Assembly: GCA_017506865.1 (NCBI GenBank)
Contig: JAFCMP010000093.1
Coordinates: 1 to 64,000 of the forward strand
From: Tribonema minus
Taxonomy: Eukaryota > Sar > Xanthophyceae > Tribonematales > Tribonemataceae
Direction: 5' to 3'
Length of the DNA stretch: 64,000 nucleotides
The position numbers and the translations under genes were made by a program. Each line of letters opens with the position of its first letter. The stretch's first letter is position 1. A model generated the notes under the pieces. The model was not told where the DNA came from. It saw only the letters and a list, made by a program, of their open reading frames with translations, and did not search any database. This document shows positions 1-13,168 of this stretch, in pieces.

Positions 1-591
1 TTAACCTAACCCTAACCCTAACCCTAACCCTAACCCTAACCTAACCCTAACCCTAACCCTAACCCTAACCCTAACCCTAACCCTAACCCTAACCCTAACC
101 CTAACCCTAACCCTAACCCTAACCCTAACCCTAACCCTAACCCTAACCCTAACCCTAACCCTAACCCTAACCCTAACCCTAACCCTAACCCTAACCCTAA
201 CCCTAACCCTAACCCTAACCCTAACCCTAACCCTAACCCTAACCCTAACCCTAACCCTAACCCTAACCTACCCTAACCCTAACCCTAACCCTAACCCTAA
301 CCCCTAACCCTAACCCTAACCCTAACCCTAACCCTAACCTAACCCTAACCCTAACCCTAACCCTAACCCTAACCCTAACCCTAACCCTAACCCTAACCCT
401 AACCCTAACCCTAACCCTAACCCTAACCCTAACCCTAACCCTAACCCTAACCCTAACCCTAACCCTAACCCTAACCCTAACCCTAACCCTAACCCTACTA
501 ACCCTAACCCTAACCCTAACCCTAACCCTAACCCTAACCCTAACCCTAACCCTAACCCTAACCCTAACCCTAACCCTAACCCTAACCCTAA
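1..591. repeat. Telomeric repeat array, (CCCTAA)n
   Basis: About 97 copies of CCCTAA run from the first base, so the G-rich TTAGGG strand points out of the window and base 1 lies at or near a chromosome end. A few units are irregular: CCTAA lacking one C near 39, 266 and 336, an extra C near 301, and CCCTACTAA near 495. The array stops at about 591, where the sequence changes to CCCTAAGCCTCACC and then unique DNA. Confidence 0.97.
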
Positions 592-986
592 GCCTCACCT
601 CATTGCAGGCATGCACTCGCACAATGGTGTCTCTTGCACTCTGCAGCCAGCCAGAAGTGCGCGACTGGTCCACAAGAACAAGTACACACACTCCGCTGAA
701 GCGACGCCAACTTGCTTGCTTTCGAGGATTGACATGGCTGCAGCTGTTGTGCACTGGAATAGAATGTATATCTCGCCCAAAGCTCTGGTCAGGTCAAATT
801 GTACTTTTATTAATTTCGCTTCGCAAGGGGCGCGAAAAGCCCTCTCTTTGGATGTGCACTCAATGCAACATTCCTTCTCCGAAGAGAGACTCAACCGCAA
901 ACAGGCTTCCCCCTCTTCACACTACCACCAACACCCCACAACCAAACCCTACTTAGGGTTGCCCAGCCGTGAGGCACACTTGTCCC

Positions 987-1395
987 GTCTTGAAAAAGAT
1001 TTATGCAGGCCTGGGTCGCCTTTGACAGCGCCCAGAACTGAGGACCATGCTGACACGTCTGAATCACGCCTCTAGGCAAAATGATCACTGGGCACCAGGC
1101 ACTGGTGCTAAGGGTATCAATGCTGTTGCTACGAAGAGTCCAACCCAACCCCAACAAACCCCACCGAAACCCCGATCGGTCCCCAGTATCATGCTGCACC
1201 AAAGTGCCTAAGCTACTGCCTCTACACGACCAGACCTACTTTGAGGCCTCCCGTGTCTCTGCCAAAATGGTCCTAACCGTGAACAGCTTTGTGCAGGCCT
1301 GGGCTACTGGTAGCAGCGCCCAGAACTGAGGACAATGGTCATGGATCACTAAGTGCCAGGCACTGGTGCTGCAAAGGCTGATGCTGTCACTCCAG
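987..1395. repeat. Local direct duplication (~140 bp, two copies)
   Basis: The segment from about 987 to 1130 recurs in diverged form from about 1263 to 1395. Both contain GCAGGCCTGGG, then AGCGCCCAGAACTGAGGAC, then CAGGCACTGGTGCT in the same order. The first copy reads a few bases differently at most positions, so the duplication is not recent. Confidence 0.75.
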
Positions 1396-2396
1396 CAAGC
1401 ATATCTACTAAAACCCGCCCTTCTATTTGCTAGTGTTACCCCCCCCGGTGTCCCCGGCCGCACACTGGAACCCCTGCTGCCAACTCCTTCCTCCTGCTGC
1501 TCCTGCTCCTGCTCCTCCGCGCCGCTCCCGCCAAGCAGCTGCCGCCGCCTGCCCCGTCGCCGCGCACAGGCGCCGCTCTCTAACCACATGCCTTGGACAA
1601 CACTCCGCAGAGTTGTATGACTAACAATCAAGGGTGCCGCGAGGCCCCAAGATAGTGTCCTTGTGTCGGTTGTGGGTTGAAGGCGTGCGCCATCGCCGGC
1701 GGCAGGGACGGCGGCGGATAGGCTCCGGTCTTCGACGGTGTGGTTGCAGGTGTTGGTGTTCGCGTTGATGATCTTGCCGCAGCAGGCAGCAGGCTTGACA
1801 CTCGGTCGCTGCGTCGGCGTAGGCCACCAAGCAGGCGAAGCCGCCACCTGCCTGCGCCGTCGCCGCATCGCTGACCCTCAAATTGTACACATGCAAGTTC
1901 GCTACAACATGCTCATTGCGTGTACACTGCACAGACAACCGATTAAGAGTTTCACATAGCTGATACGGATCCAACCACAATTACTTCTTGTAGTGTGTTT
2001 GTAGCCTGTCCTGATGTTGCGACTGGGATTGTCTCCTGTAAGCGGCTGGACAGGAGTAGCAGCAGCACCGCACAAAAGTACCAAAAGCCCGCTGGGCAGC
2101 AAAAAGAAGGTGGTCATGCTGAAGCCACAGCCATCATGAACTGTATTGACCAAGCAGAGATGACGTGAGCCACGCGCAGGTACTAATGACCGACGGCCTC
2201 CTTCGGGGCCTTGAACACCCTGGCTAACATGCAGGATCGCACTTTCATGATGAGACATCATCTGTACTAACAGTACTGCATTACCAGTCGGTGCCGCAGT
2301 ACCACAGCACTTTGGCAATGCTGCGCTGCGGAGAGTGCGGGCTCAGCTGCTGAGGATGCGCCGCTCGAACCGCGGGGGCGGGGAGAGGCAACTTGG

Positions 2397-2759
2397 GTGC
2401 AAGATAAGTTCATGGAGCAGTTGGCAAAGTGGCGCAGCGACAAATTGCTGGCAAGAGTGTGCGCGCATGCGGACACATTCAATTGCGCTCAAGCGGTAGC
2501 GCGCTTATCGCTTACTGGCCCACCAGGAATTCAGTTGGCATTGCGTCCCTCAACGAGCCCGTTTCAGCACCCGGCTGCCCCGCTGTTTGACGGCACCCCT
2601 TTCGAGTACGCGCTCGGGGGGACAGTATACTATAGGGAAGGAAGTTCAACAATGATTGAATTGGCGTCGACCAATGCACTTTGTGCGAGGTTGCGCCAAG
2701 CGTCAGCTTCTGCGCGCAGCTTTGCCGCTCGCACAGCGCCAAAGCACTTGACACAATAG
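2397..2759 (+). CDS. Unidentified open frame, possibly an exon or remnant
   Basis: This is a 120-codon open frame starting ATGGAGCAG-like shortly after an in-frame GTGCAAGATAAG. I do not recognise the product. The composition (LTGPPGIQLALRP, LFDGTPFEYALGG) looks more protein-like than its neighbours, and after the stop a related-looking frame continues around 2836-2985 (TDSELLSWCLQHSS). Nothing in it matches a catalytic motif or a membrane segment. It may be an exon of an unfinished model or debris of a mobile element. Confidence 0.25.
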   Translation: MQDKFMEQLAKWRSDKLLARVCAHADTFNCAQAVARLSLTGPPGIQLALRPSTSPFQHPAAPLFDGTPFEYALGGTVYYREGSSTMIELASTNALCARLRQASASARSFAARTAPKHLTQ

Positions 2760-3804
2760 TGCCCAACGCACTGGTGAGGGCGCTGGCAGGGCTGGCGCCA
2801 ATACCTCAGGATGCTGGTATTGCTTGAGCCACGATGTCTGTCACGTGTCCGCCCCAGCATCATCCTGCTAAGCTCACGGATTCGGAGCTGCTGAGCTGGT
2901 GTTTGCAGCACAGCAGTAACACAACCTGTCCACATGCGCCATCGCCCGCCGGGGCGAGTCCGACGATAACAGTATATACATAGCTGAGGCCCACGAAGCT
3001 ACGGGATAGTACGTGCTGGGCCCAGCTGGCCTGTGCAGCTTTGCATACCAAGCAAAACAGGCAGCAATCGGCGCAATGTCAAATAGCTGCCGCCTGCCAG
3101 GCACTGCAATGGCAGGGACAGGTGCAGAATTGGAATCTGCTGCGAAAGCACCTCACACCAGTCCGCGCCTTCCACTTGCAAATGCCAATTAATGTACTGC
3201 CACGAAGCTAATGGTGGCAAAGAAGGCGCGACATGCCGCCTGCCACGCCACCATTGTGCACATTCTGCTACTGTGATACACTGCACAGAGCACAATTTCT
3301 CCAGGAACAATTGCAAGAGTGTCAACAATAGTTGAGGTGCCGCCAATACATTGAAGGTAGCGCAACGCTGAAAAAGCTGCTGACAGTTAGCATCCGGCAA
3401 AATGTGCGCGTCGCTTCTTGGAAGTAGTACCCAACTCCAACCCTCACCCGAAGCGAACTCAATTTTTCCTGAACCACTAGACCGACCATACGTTGCTCCT
3501 TAAAAGCTATTTCTGAACCACTAGAGCAACCACACACCACAGTAACTCGCGAAGTGGATGCTGAGCAACAGAACTCAGGAAGCCCGAGCCAGCCCTCCGA
3601 TTGCAGAGTAGCCGTGGGGGGATGTTCTTCGCCCATACGCAACACCAATCGCTGCTGCTGCCACAGCCATGGCGATTGCCAACGCACTCGTGCACAGCTG
3701 TCCAAAAACCGTGCCGTCTTCCTTGCTGGCGCCACCGCGCACTGCCAGGGCAGCCTTGCTGCTGCCCCTCTTCTTCTTGTGGTGCCCCTCAGCTGCAAAA
3801 TAGG

Positions 3805-3925
3805 ATGTCGTGCATGGCAAGCACGCTTTGTCATGCTGCAGTGCACAGCAGTGAGTGATTGGTCATGCCGTGCATGGCAAGCCGCTTGTCATGTTGCAGT
3901 GCGCAGCAGTTAACGATTGGTCATG
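3805..3925. repeat. Tandem duplication (~65 bp)
   Basis: Two adjacent copies of a unit containing CGTGCATGGCAAGC, TGTCATG, TGCAGTGC and CAGCAGT followed by GATTGGTCATG. The copies differ at several positions. Confidence 0.75.
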
Positions 3926-4599
3926 TCGCAGTGGCCATCTGAATCCACAATGCGCATCTGACAGGAGCAATGAGTAAGCCTGTGCTCAAACTTACCCTGC
4001 AAACGGTTGTTTGTGAAGTGAAGGAGGTCACTATTGTGGCAACAACCCGTGCAACCCCGCGTATTAAGGGAATGCGGAGTGATCTTGATAGCCCAAACGC
4101 ACAACGGTTATGTATGTGTGCGCGCCAGGTCAGCCGCAGCACCGGCTGTCACACTTCCCTCATCAGTGAACAAAGTCGGCCGAAGTTTTTTTGTCGCGAG
4201 CGGCAACACCACGCACCTGTACCGGAGTATTCCCACGGAAGTGTGTTGATGGCGTACAGCATAGCACCAAGTGGCCATCCCACCTGCACACGACATGCAA
4301 GTACGGAAAGAGACCAGCGGTAACGCTTCAACAGTGAGGTGTGTACATGACCGCAGGGATGCTGGGTAGCATAGTGCACCCGGTGCCAGCATTATTGCGA
4401 AACGCTGTGCTTGAGGGGCAGGACTTACACATACATTGCGCACACACATGACCGACGGCCTCCATCGGGGCCTTTACTTCTTTAACACTTTTATTACCTT
4501 AACTTCTAAAAAACGGTGGTAGCAAAACCTACTTTTACTATTATGCGCTTTAGGGTCGCAACTCCATGATCATCTATGTACATGGTCTGTAATGCGACA

Positions 4600-7500
4600 T
4601 CATTTGTACATGTACCGCAGTGCGCACGCCCTCATCCATTGAAAGGTGCAAAGGCTCGCGCTGAGGGACCAGGCCCACAGGCAGATGCAAGGCATGCCTA
4701 AGTGGCAGTCAGCGCCCATGTACGCAGTGACACAAACCTGAAGATCACAATGGTAGCATACATGCTGGCAGAACAACAGCAGTAGAGCACAACTGAAGCA
4801 AGCTTGTTTCTGGCACCACAGCAACTGGAAGCTCCAAACACCTCCAGTATATGTGTTGCATGATCACGCCAAGTACTATAACTTGTAAGATTGCAATACT
4901 GAGTCTCCACCTGCTGCCAGCACAAGCAACAGCGCTACGTCAGAGAGTGCAGGTTGCCGACACATCCACACCTTGTAGCCGTCAATCTTGGCCACCACGT
5001 TCAGCTCGAAGTCGTCCTTGAACCCGTAGCCATCTGCCAGCAGCGTCACCATGTACGTTACGGTGTAGCACGCCGCACGCACCAGGTTCGGCAGCAGCGG
5101 CTTCCCTGCCCTTTCGTTTCTGTCAAGCAGAGCCTGCATGTCTAGCGAGCACACCTCGCGGGCGCCTTCGCGGTACTGCGCCAGGGTCAGCCTCTCGCTG
5201 GGCAGATTCATCATGTCAAAGGCGCGCCGGAAGCCTGCGCGCAGCGGGGTGCAAGTGGTTTTTTGCTTAGTCACATGTGATGGTACTGCGCCAGGGTCAA
5301 CCTCTCGCTGGGCAGATTCATCATGTCAGAGGCGCGCTGCAAGCTTGCGCGCAGCAGGGCGTGAATGTAGTTTTGCGCTCAGCCACAAGTGCTGCTGGTA
5401 CTGCGCCAGGGTCAACCTCTCGCGGGGCAGATTCACCATGTCAACGGCGCGCTGGACGCATGCGCGCAGCGGAGGGTGCATGTAGTTTGCGCTCAGCCGC
5501 ATGCGGTACTGCGCCAAGGTAACCTCTCGCTGGGCAGAGTCATCATGTCAGAGGCGCGACGGACGCCTGCGCACATGGGGAGTGAGTGTCATTTTGCGCT
5601 CAGCCGCAAGCGCATCTTCCTGGTTGCACTCAATGATGTTGGACTGAGTCAGTCAGACTGACTGCGTGCTTGACTGGACAAGTTTTAATGTATTCGTGCT
5701 GCACGGTAAGCGAAGGACAACATGCATGCATGCAGCATGCAGTGGGTAGGTGCACATGCTTTGGGTGCCGGCACGGGCTTGGCATTACCTCTCCAGGCAA
5801 TCTCACAAGCTTGCTGGGCGCAGACTGTGAAGTGCAGGTGTGCGGCAAAATTGAACACGGCCGTCTCACCTGAGAAGGCGTAGAAAACTCGGTTGGCAGC
5901 GGCAGGCAGCTCAGGCTGGTAGATGCCGCCCATGGAGCACTCGCCGCTGCGCATAAGAGACATGACCAGCAGCGTGTGGTGATTGTGCTTTACCACTGAG
6001 CTAAAAAGCTTGAGCACACTCAGCAGGGCAGCCATGCCCTTCTGGGGTGTCTGATCACCACAAGCAGCAACATGATGTAGCCAAGCAGCATCAGAGGCAT
6101 GCGTGCACAGCAGCAAAGGGCAGCTGCAGAAGCAGCCACACTGTCATTGCTGCAGCACGTCAGACGAAGTTGCACTACAAAGTGCGGTTAACTTTGAACA
6201 ATTGAACAGTTGCATTATCGCCTCATGCACACACCTGAGCCCATGCGCGCTGGCGTCATATGCTTCAACTACTACAAATCTCAGCATGAAAACGTGATGC
6301 TTTGAATACTTACAGTGCAGACTGTACCTATTGTAACGCATGTAAAAGGCACTGTGGCACAATAATCCACCAGTGAGAACATGGTCCATCATACGTACTT
6401 ATTCGAGTTTTCCAAGTTTTGCCTTGTGTGTCAGATCACACCTCTTCAGACTGTAGACGTGGTTGGTCGTGCACACACGCTCGACATCGAGGTGCAATAT
6501 GTGTATTGGTTGCTGACTGTGAAAGTTCTGCAGAGCTAAACACCCGCAAATTTGGGAACAACAGCAGTGATAGCCGCTGGGGTTTAAAGCACAAGGGAGA
6601 CCAATGCAGCGCCTCATCATATTGGCGCTAAGCCTTGTTCCTTGGCAACATTGACATGATCATGAACGCAAGCTTGCCGCATCAAGGTATTGCTTGCTCA
6701 GCACACCACCACGACAAACTGACTGCATGTCAGCGCTCAAGATGACAACACATCATGATATGTAAGTCACTCGTACAGTGCGACCGCGTGCTAGCCTTCC
6801 TTGCCCACGGACACTCATCAGCCTTAGGCAATGCTAGCGGCAGCAAAGTTGAGAAGCCTTGCACAATGTCATGATGAGTGCCTGGAACGTATCTGTTGAT
6901 CGCCGCAACAACCGCGTCGGTCCACAGGTCCTGGCTATCGATCGCGCTAAGAGCAATTGTGTGAGGTGACAGCTCTTGAGCTAGCCTTGCCAACTGCACT
7001 GGATATATTGCATGCTGTTCACGACTGTAAGAGCTCTAATCAGCACATTAGAACGATTTGAAGACTGAAGAGGGAACAAGACTGGGCCCGCTCAACGACA
7101 GTCCCAACCATGATATCTGCTTGCTCAATAGCAGGAGCGGGAGCAGCTAAGAGACCGAGCACAAGTAAGATCAGAGCCGTACGTAAGCTGCGTGTTTCGA
7201 TGAGAGATCATGTCGGTTGCGTCAGGTGTTTAGCATTGCCGAGGTGCTACATACATTGCACACGATGCCCGCAAACAACTACTGCTGAACATCTCTGCAA
7301 GTGACACGGCACTGCAACAAGCACTTGCGTGTGCTATAAAACACAAGCATGTGTGGGCGCTCTCGGAAGCGACAAGACGGCTGCAAGACGCAACAGCACG
7401 CAAATGTAAACACAGGTGCAGGGACCTGTACGACTGCGGGCATTCCTATGGCCTCTAGTACCCAGCTTAACCAAGCTTGCAGATGCTGAAATGCAATGAG

Positions 7501-10500
7501 GTGGCTCTGAACAGACGTTCATGGCAAGGTACTACCAGCAGTTGTAGGCAGCTACGCAGTGGTCGTTACTTACTTGTAAGCATACTCGCACCAAGCATTG
7601 AGGTGTTTGTTGAGCAGCGGCAGTATGGCCTCGCGGCATGCGTCGAATCGTACGGACGCGTCCATGTCCTGGTGTGTCATTGCATACATCACCCCATCCG
7701 CTGCTGGGAATACGCCAGTCGCGCCGGCAGGTAAGCATGGTATGCTGATGTGCGGCAGACCTGAAGTTGAGGTGCGGTGGAGCGCATACATTGCATGGCG
7801 CATGGATAAGCGATGAGTATCTGGCTGCTTTGCCTTGTAATTCAGCAGCTGCAAGCGTAGAATTTAGAGGGCATGCACTAAGCCTTATCCTCTTTGGTTG
7901 ACAACACGTCACTTGCAGCACAAGTTTAGCGTACTCAACATGCGTTTACTGCTATGCACGCACATTGTGGAAGGCACATTCCAACCCGAGCTGAGCAACA
8001 GCACCTAAATACAGTCAAAGCCAAGCATTACGGGACTCTATTTCCTACATCGACACTAAGCCTCAATCCCCCCCTCCCCCCTCCCTACCCGATGTCCCTT
8101 GCCCAACTCTCATCAAGAGTGAGGTTTATGCGGTTGTGGGGGATGAGGGATGGCGCACATCAGGCCTTGTGCATGCAAGTTGTCGCGAATCTGTCCTGGC
8201 CTAACCTACCAGGCTGGTAGCCACTCACCCTCAACCTGCACATCTTGCCCTGTTCACAACCCTACCTGTAAGCTGCGGCATTTGTGAGATGCGGCGGGGT
8301 CCCGCATTCGCGCCCTTAGCCTCAACGCCGTACACTTCCAGTTGGCTGACCTTGACCCCAAAATCTTAAAAGTAGTCCCCAATCCCTGTCCGTCGGCCCT
8401 ACCACTGACCTGCCGGTACGGTGCTGAACTGTAGGCGACCGCAAAAAACTGATGTTGCATACTGCTATAGTAGAAGTCTAGACTGGCAACCCCTTAAGAA
8501 AAACCTTGCCTTGACCCCATCGCCCTAACTTTATGTTGCAACCTCTACGCTGAACTGTGGTATGCACAATTGCGGCAGGACCAAACGTGTCGGTATCCTC
8601 TGCGTTGGAGCCAACGCCATCGTCACCCAACCAGCGATGACCATACACTACATGATACCGTCACCCACCCCTCAGCTCACCCTGGCCTGCTGTGCCTGCA
8701 GAAGACCCTTAGCCCCATCTCTGCCCTGCGGAGTCTGCAGATCGGCCGACGGCTTTCGGAAGGGCTGCCTCTTTGTTACACTATCCGAGTCCCACCATGA
8801 TAATACCAGTTCGGCCCTCTGCTGACCTGTGGTGTTCGCAGTTGCGGCGGGACCAACAACGTCCGGGCCCTCCGCGTCCACGTCGTCGCCGTCATCCCCC
8901 GACCCTCGCAGGAACCGATTGCGGGTGCGGCGGTCAAGCGGGTGCTGCGCAAAAGGCACGCACACACCCGTGTCCTCCTCGCACATGCGCACTGCGTTGG
9001 GGGGGGGGGCGCCGGCGCGTAGGGAGCCCAGCGCCAGCATTGAGCGCTCGTGCGCGTGCAGGCCGTTGTACGCGTCGACGAGGGACTGGAGAAGGCGCAG
9101 TCGCATTGCGGCCTCCCCAAAGTAGAGGAAGGAGTGCACGTAGACGTTCCAGTGCTTCTGCGCACCGACCTGAGGGCGGGCACGTGTTCAAAGTAGGGCG
9201 AGATGCTGATCAGTCTTAGGGTGCAGAGCTCGCACATGCAGTCCTTGTTGTATCAACATGGCAGCTGTTTGATGGCAGCATACCACATGTGACTTTTGGT
9301 GCGTCTCGTGTCCGCTGCATGCTTTATCAGATTGCAGTTCTGAGCAGGCACAGCACACAAATAAGTTAGCTGAGGGCAGTCCCGGCTGCTTCCTCTCCTG
9401 CTCCTCCCGCTCGTCCCCCGCTCATTTGCGTGTATGCCATGCATGCCTCGCTGTTTCTGCTTGAAGTTTGTGCGCCAGACATTACCGGTGGGTGGCCCAA
9501 ATGACCCACTACCGTGTGTTGAATGGGAAGGTAAATGCCAATGGTATTAGTAGACGTGCTGTTTGGCTTCACGGTCAACATTGCCATTCGCGGGCTCTCT
9601 GGAGCCCAGACCAAAACAGGACAGACTCTCGGAAGGCATTACTAATCAGCTGCAATCGTGAGGACTAATAATGGGCAACAATGGGCAAAATTTACCCCCC
9701 TTATTCAGATTAATGTTTGCGATTTACTGTGAGTTTTAGCCGACAAGCACATCGTATAGGAATTGGTGGGTAGGCCCTTAACCACCCTTGCCCCCCAAAG
9801 CAGCAGCACACTATTATGCAACCACAATCAGCAGCATAACAGCGGCGCGGCATACAGTTTGGCCTTACCACACGCAGGAGTGGCATAATAGGCACTGCTG
9901 CATGCACGTCACTGCAACGAGGCGCATCGGAGCAGTACAGAAGCAATTGCTAAAATTATTAATAAAAGCAGTATGCGCTTGCGGTTCTTGGTATTTTTGC
10001 TGCAAGTGCAGCTATGCTGCGAGTTCCTAGCGGTAGTGTGCTCGGCAAGTGCGCCGTCGATAGTAGACGACGTATTGATGACCAGTACTATGACATCTGC
10101 GTCGCACGTGCAGTGCGTGTGCTGTAAGTGTCTTCAAGCGGACCGTTTTGTCATATGTATCTTACAGGTTTTGCACAGTTTGAAGTGCTGCAAGAGATCA
10201 CGCTGGCGACACGAGCAAGGCGCGTGCGTGCGCATGAAATGTTTGGCAGGATGTCTACCGGTGCTATTGTGTATGATGTGGACCGGATGTATCGCGTCAT
10301 ATAATCGTGTGCGTGTCGTGAGCCGCGTGCGACGATGGTCTAACGACTGGGAGCCCTTCGAGCAACTCAAATGCACCAAATGACGGCCACACGCCGCGCC
10401 GCGCGGCGCGGCGCGGCGAGCATGCAGTGGAGGGTGTCACACGGTGGCCATGACCCTAAAGCATAGTACCAGCGTGTTACATGCATGTGCCAGCGTGTGT

Positions 10501-12566
10501 GTGGTGTGTGAGCGCCGATGAGCAGTGGGGGGGGCGCAGATTTGCCCACCAATTCCAGATACGAGTAAGAGGATGTACTCCAGGTTGTTATATTGAAGTA
10601 CAAATTCCAGTTTTCAGGTCAACAACGGAAGGCGATGTGCCATGCCCCAAGCAACAGCAGCAGCAGCCGCATCACGAAAACTGCCTCACCTGCAGCTTGA
10701 ACAAATTGCTCATGATGTCCTGGTCGCTTCTGAAAAATGCGATCTGTGCAGAGGCGCCGCCCATGTCAAGCGCGCCGACAGTTTCATGTGAAACCGCAAG
10801 CCCGGCGCCCTCAGACTCTAGCAGCAGGTTGCCCCGCAAGAAGTTGATCCCTGAGCACAAGGCAGCAGTTTGCAGCAGCGGAGTCAAGTGGGGTTCAGTT
10901 GTTGCATCGTGCTCCAGAGACGGTGTAGGCATAGCATAATCGAGCAGCGCTTCAGCATCAACAGTGTTGGTCAAAGCGGCTGGGTTTGGAGGTACACTGC
11001 TGCAGCAGTAGGCCAGTACCGCACATGGCAGTGTGCCAGCTTTGGCTGATGGGCTTTGGCTGATGTGTTGTTCAGTCCTTGCTTGTGCGTTCTTGGTTGT
11101 TTTGCAAAACAACGACTGCCAGGTGGCCTCTGAGTCAAGCACTGGGCTGCTTACCTACATGTGTTCCTATAGCAACTCCAGCCTCAGGCTGCTTCCAGCA
11201 AATAAGGACAAGAATGACCAGTACTACACACACGTGCTTCATCACCTCAACTGCATACAGACATTCTCTGGCAGGCCGGCTGCAATTGGCTGAACGGCGC
11301 GCGCACCTGCCCACGCAAAGATCCCTTCCTCTTCCCCGGAAATGACTCGCGCAAAGTAGTCCTCGAAGTAAAACGGGCAGTTGGGGCCGTGCAGGTAGTC
11401 CCTGATGGCGGCCATGACAGCGCGTCGCTTGGCGGGCGGCAGCTGGCGCATGCCGGCTGTTGCGCCCAGCGCGATGGGCATCTTGTGCCAGTCCTCCTTG
11501 TGCTTCTTGAGCTGCTCCTTGGCAAAGTCGATCAGCACTTGGAGGCTTTCGCCAACGCCCTCAGGATCGTCTGCATTGTGCGGTGGGGGCGGGGAGGTGC
11601 GTATGAGTGGAAATTCAACAGCAGCAGCATCATAATGTGCAAGCGTCCAGTACACGCGGTCATGGCGATCTGTAGCAGCCCGGAGTTCTGTGCGTGCACA
11701 GAGTGCAAACGCTTTTATTAAATCAGCCATGAGTACCAGTCGCCTCCCCCAGAGGGAGGTGGGCTCGGGATGCAAAGATGGTTCGGCAGCTGCCCTGACT
11801 TTTGCTAGGGGATGTAAGCGGCGCTCAAAGCGTGATGCCATTAGTCCCTACGGACCACGCATAACCTCCTACTGCGGCATAAGCAACGCAAGCACGCAGA
11901 ATAAAGTTTAGCAAGAAGAAGAATGATAATGATGACTACTGGGAATTCCAAACACGACGTCGCTTTGTGAGCACTCGCGCTGCGCGCCTAGACAACTATG
12001 CTGACAACGACGCTGCTCTCAAGCAATAACATGCTGTCAATGCCGTTGCTCGCCGGCCACCGCACCAGATGACCGCGCAAGGGTCATAATAGCGAGCCAG
12101 AGCACCAACAGCGCAGCTCGGACCAGCAACACCGGCCAGGAAGTGTGCGTGTGCGGCTGACCAGCAGCACCAATTGTGGCACTGGGACCAGCGTCACAGC
12201 CCTGCTTTGCAGAACCTCTGAAGGGATCACTTCTATTCCTAAAGCAGGCTTAGATTTTGAGCCACCGTTTACCTACAACAGCACCAACTTGATAGTTGCG
12301 CAGGACGCACCGGCGAACGAAGAGATCCCAGGCCTCAGCCGAGCTGTCCAGCTGTTGTGGCTCAGGGGATGGCTCACTGATGGCGGCAATGTTTCAAAGA
12401 TCCTTTTCTTCCACCTGTACACGTGCAAGCGCGAACCACCGCTGCCTGCGTCGATGAGCAGGCCATGATTAATGTGCGTGGTGTCAAGGAGGGTGCTGGT
12501 GTGTGCTGCTGCGACCAGCAGCGGCAGCAGGCACCCCGTGAGCTGCACAAGCAGCCATGCAACCAT
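4600..12566 (-). CDS. GDA1/CD39-family nucleoside di/triphosphatase (apyrase)
   Basis: Hydrolyses nucleoside di- or triphosphates, probably in the secretory pathway or outside the cell, given the hydrophobic N-terminus (MVAWLLVQLTGCLLPLLVAA). Exons on the minus strand: 12566-12311, 11570-11307, 10850-10690, 9169-8827, 7760-7574, 5946-5870, 5234-4972; phases agree at every junction. A last exon at 4737-4600 is tentative. The apyrase conserved regions appear in order: IDAGSGGSRLHVYRW (ACR1), RPGISSFA (ACR2), ALGATAGMR (ACR3), ISGEEEGIFAWAGINF, GALDMGGASAQIAF (ACR4), then YVHSFLYFGE, IPCLPAG, CSMGGIYQPE and RAACYTVTYMVTLL near the C-terminus. About 519 codons precede the uncertain last exon, a normal length; the motifs resemble the Golgi/lysosomal ENTPD4/7 type more than cell-surface CD39. 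The only doubt is the extreme C-terminus. Confidence 0.9.
5171..5592 (-). repeat. Four tandem copies of the 5' edge of an apyrase exon
   Basis: The first ~65 bp of the apyrase exon that begins at 5234 (encoding RAFDMMNLPSERLTLAQY) recur upstream in the intron at about 5281-5369, 5397-5485 and 5505-5592, with a period of roughly 110 bp. Each copy still encodes a diverged version such as RAVDMVNLPRERLTLAQY. The acceptor AG is intact in the outermost copy and altered in the two middle ones. Confidence 0.88.
10391..10421. repeat. GC-only palindrome in an apyrase intron
   Basis: A run of pure G and C, reading CGCCGCGCCGCGCGGCGCGG and on, forms a near-perfect inverted repeat of about 24-28 bp between apyrase exons 3 and 4. 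It would fold into a very stable hairpin. No coding role is apparent. Confidence 0.6.
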
Positions 12567-12737
12567 TGGACTGATATCTCCTGACTCTAGAGATATCTCT
12601 CTTCACTGCGCGGCGGCTGCTGCTGCTCCTGCTCCTGCGCTGCCGCTGCGGTCGCTGCTGCCAAGAGCGATGTCCGGGTTTACATGCAACGACCCGAGCG
12701 TGTTCAGCTCAGCCTACCCTTACAGATAGCTCAGTGA

Positions 12738-13073
12738 TTGAGGCCGAGCGCTTTTTTTCAGCTGCATGTAAAGTTGAAGTTTGATTTGGATACACACCCG
12801 CTCAGGGTCGGTGTGCGGGGTAGAGGCGTCTCCGTGGCTACATGTGCAGGCATTGACAGTATACGACACGTATGCGTCCAAAGCACAGTCCATGCCGCTG
12901 CAGAGCAGGGTACATGGCTGATTGCTGAAAAGACAAGGGACGCGCTACGACAGTTCCTTCTCCAACTGCCGCGTGAGGTGGTGCGGTCCTTGCTCGACAC
13001 AGTCTCGGCACCAACCCTTTCTGACCAGCGAAAGCGCGTTGCAAGCCAAGCCACGACTATGCATCTTGCCTAG
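12738..13073 (+). other. Leader segment of array unit 1 (small open frame)
   Basis: An open frame of about 111 codons ends with FLLQLPREVVRSLLDTVSA and PTLSDQRKRV. A diverged version (YFFQDLPRVLRSALETLSA, then PTLSEQQKRA) is at 16892-17137. Decayed versions lie at about 21010-21120 and 24815-24930, always a few hundred bases before a Cys/His-repeat gene copy. It may be an upstream exon of that gene. No domain is recognised. Confidence 0.4.
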
Positions 13074-13168
13074 CCCTCCGACACTAACGAATTCAGTCAG
13101 GGAGTGATGTGCCTGCTTCTTGAAGAACTTCCGCAAGAGAAAGCCAAACTGTGACTGTGCTGTGCAGC

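Larger units (their letters stand above)
592..4599. other. Subtelomeric region without a convincing gene
   Basis: No exon set or protein family was recognised here on either strand. The open frames are short and lack domain motifs. The stretch holds local duplications (described separately). It also has a word of about 27 bp, beginning ATGACCGACGGCCTCC, present at about 2187 and again at about 4449. A 120-codon plus-strand frame at 2397-2759 is the only stretch that looks faintly protein-like. Confidence 0.6.

Noticed and set aside
263-754. Open frame rich in Arg-Val dipeptides at the telomere
   Set aside because: It is the translation of TTAGGG repeats and has no coding meaning.
8773-9219. 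Arg-rich plus-strand frame opposite apyrase exon 4
   Set aside because: Antisense shadow of a GC-rich exon whose minus-strand reading matches the apyrase family and splices in phase.
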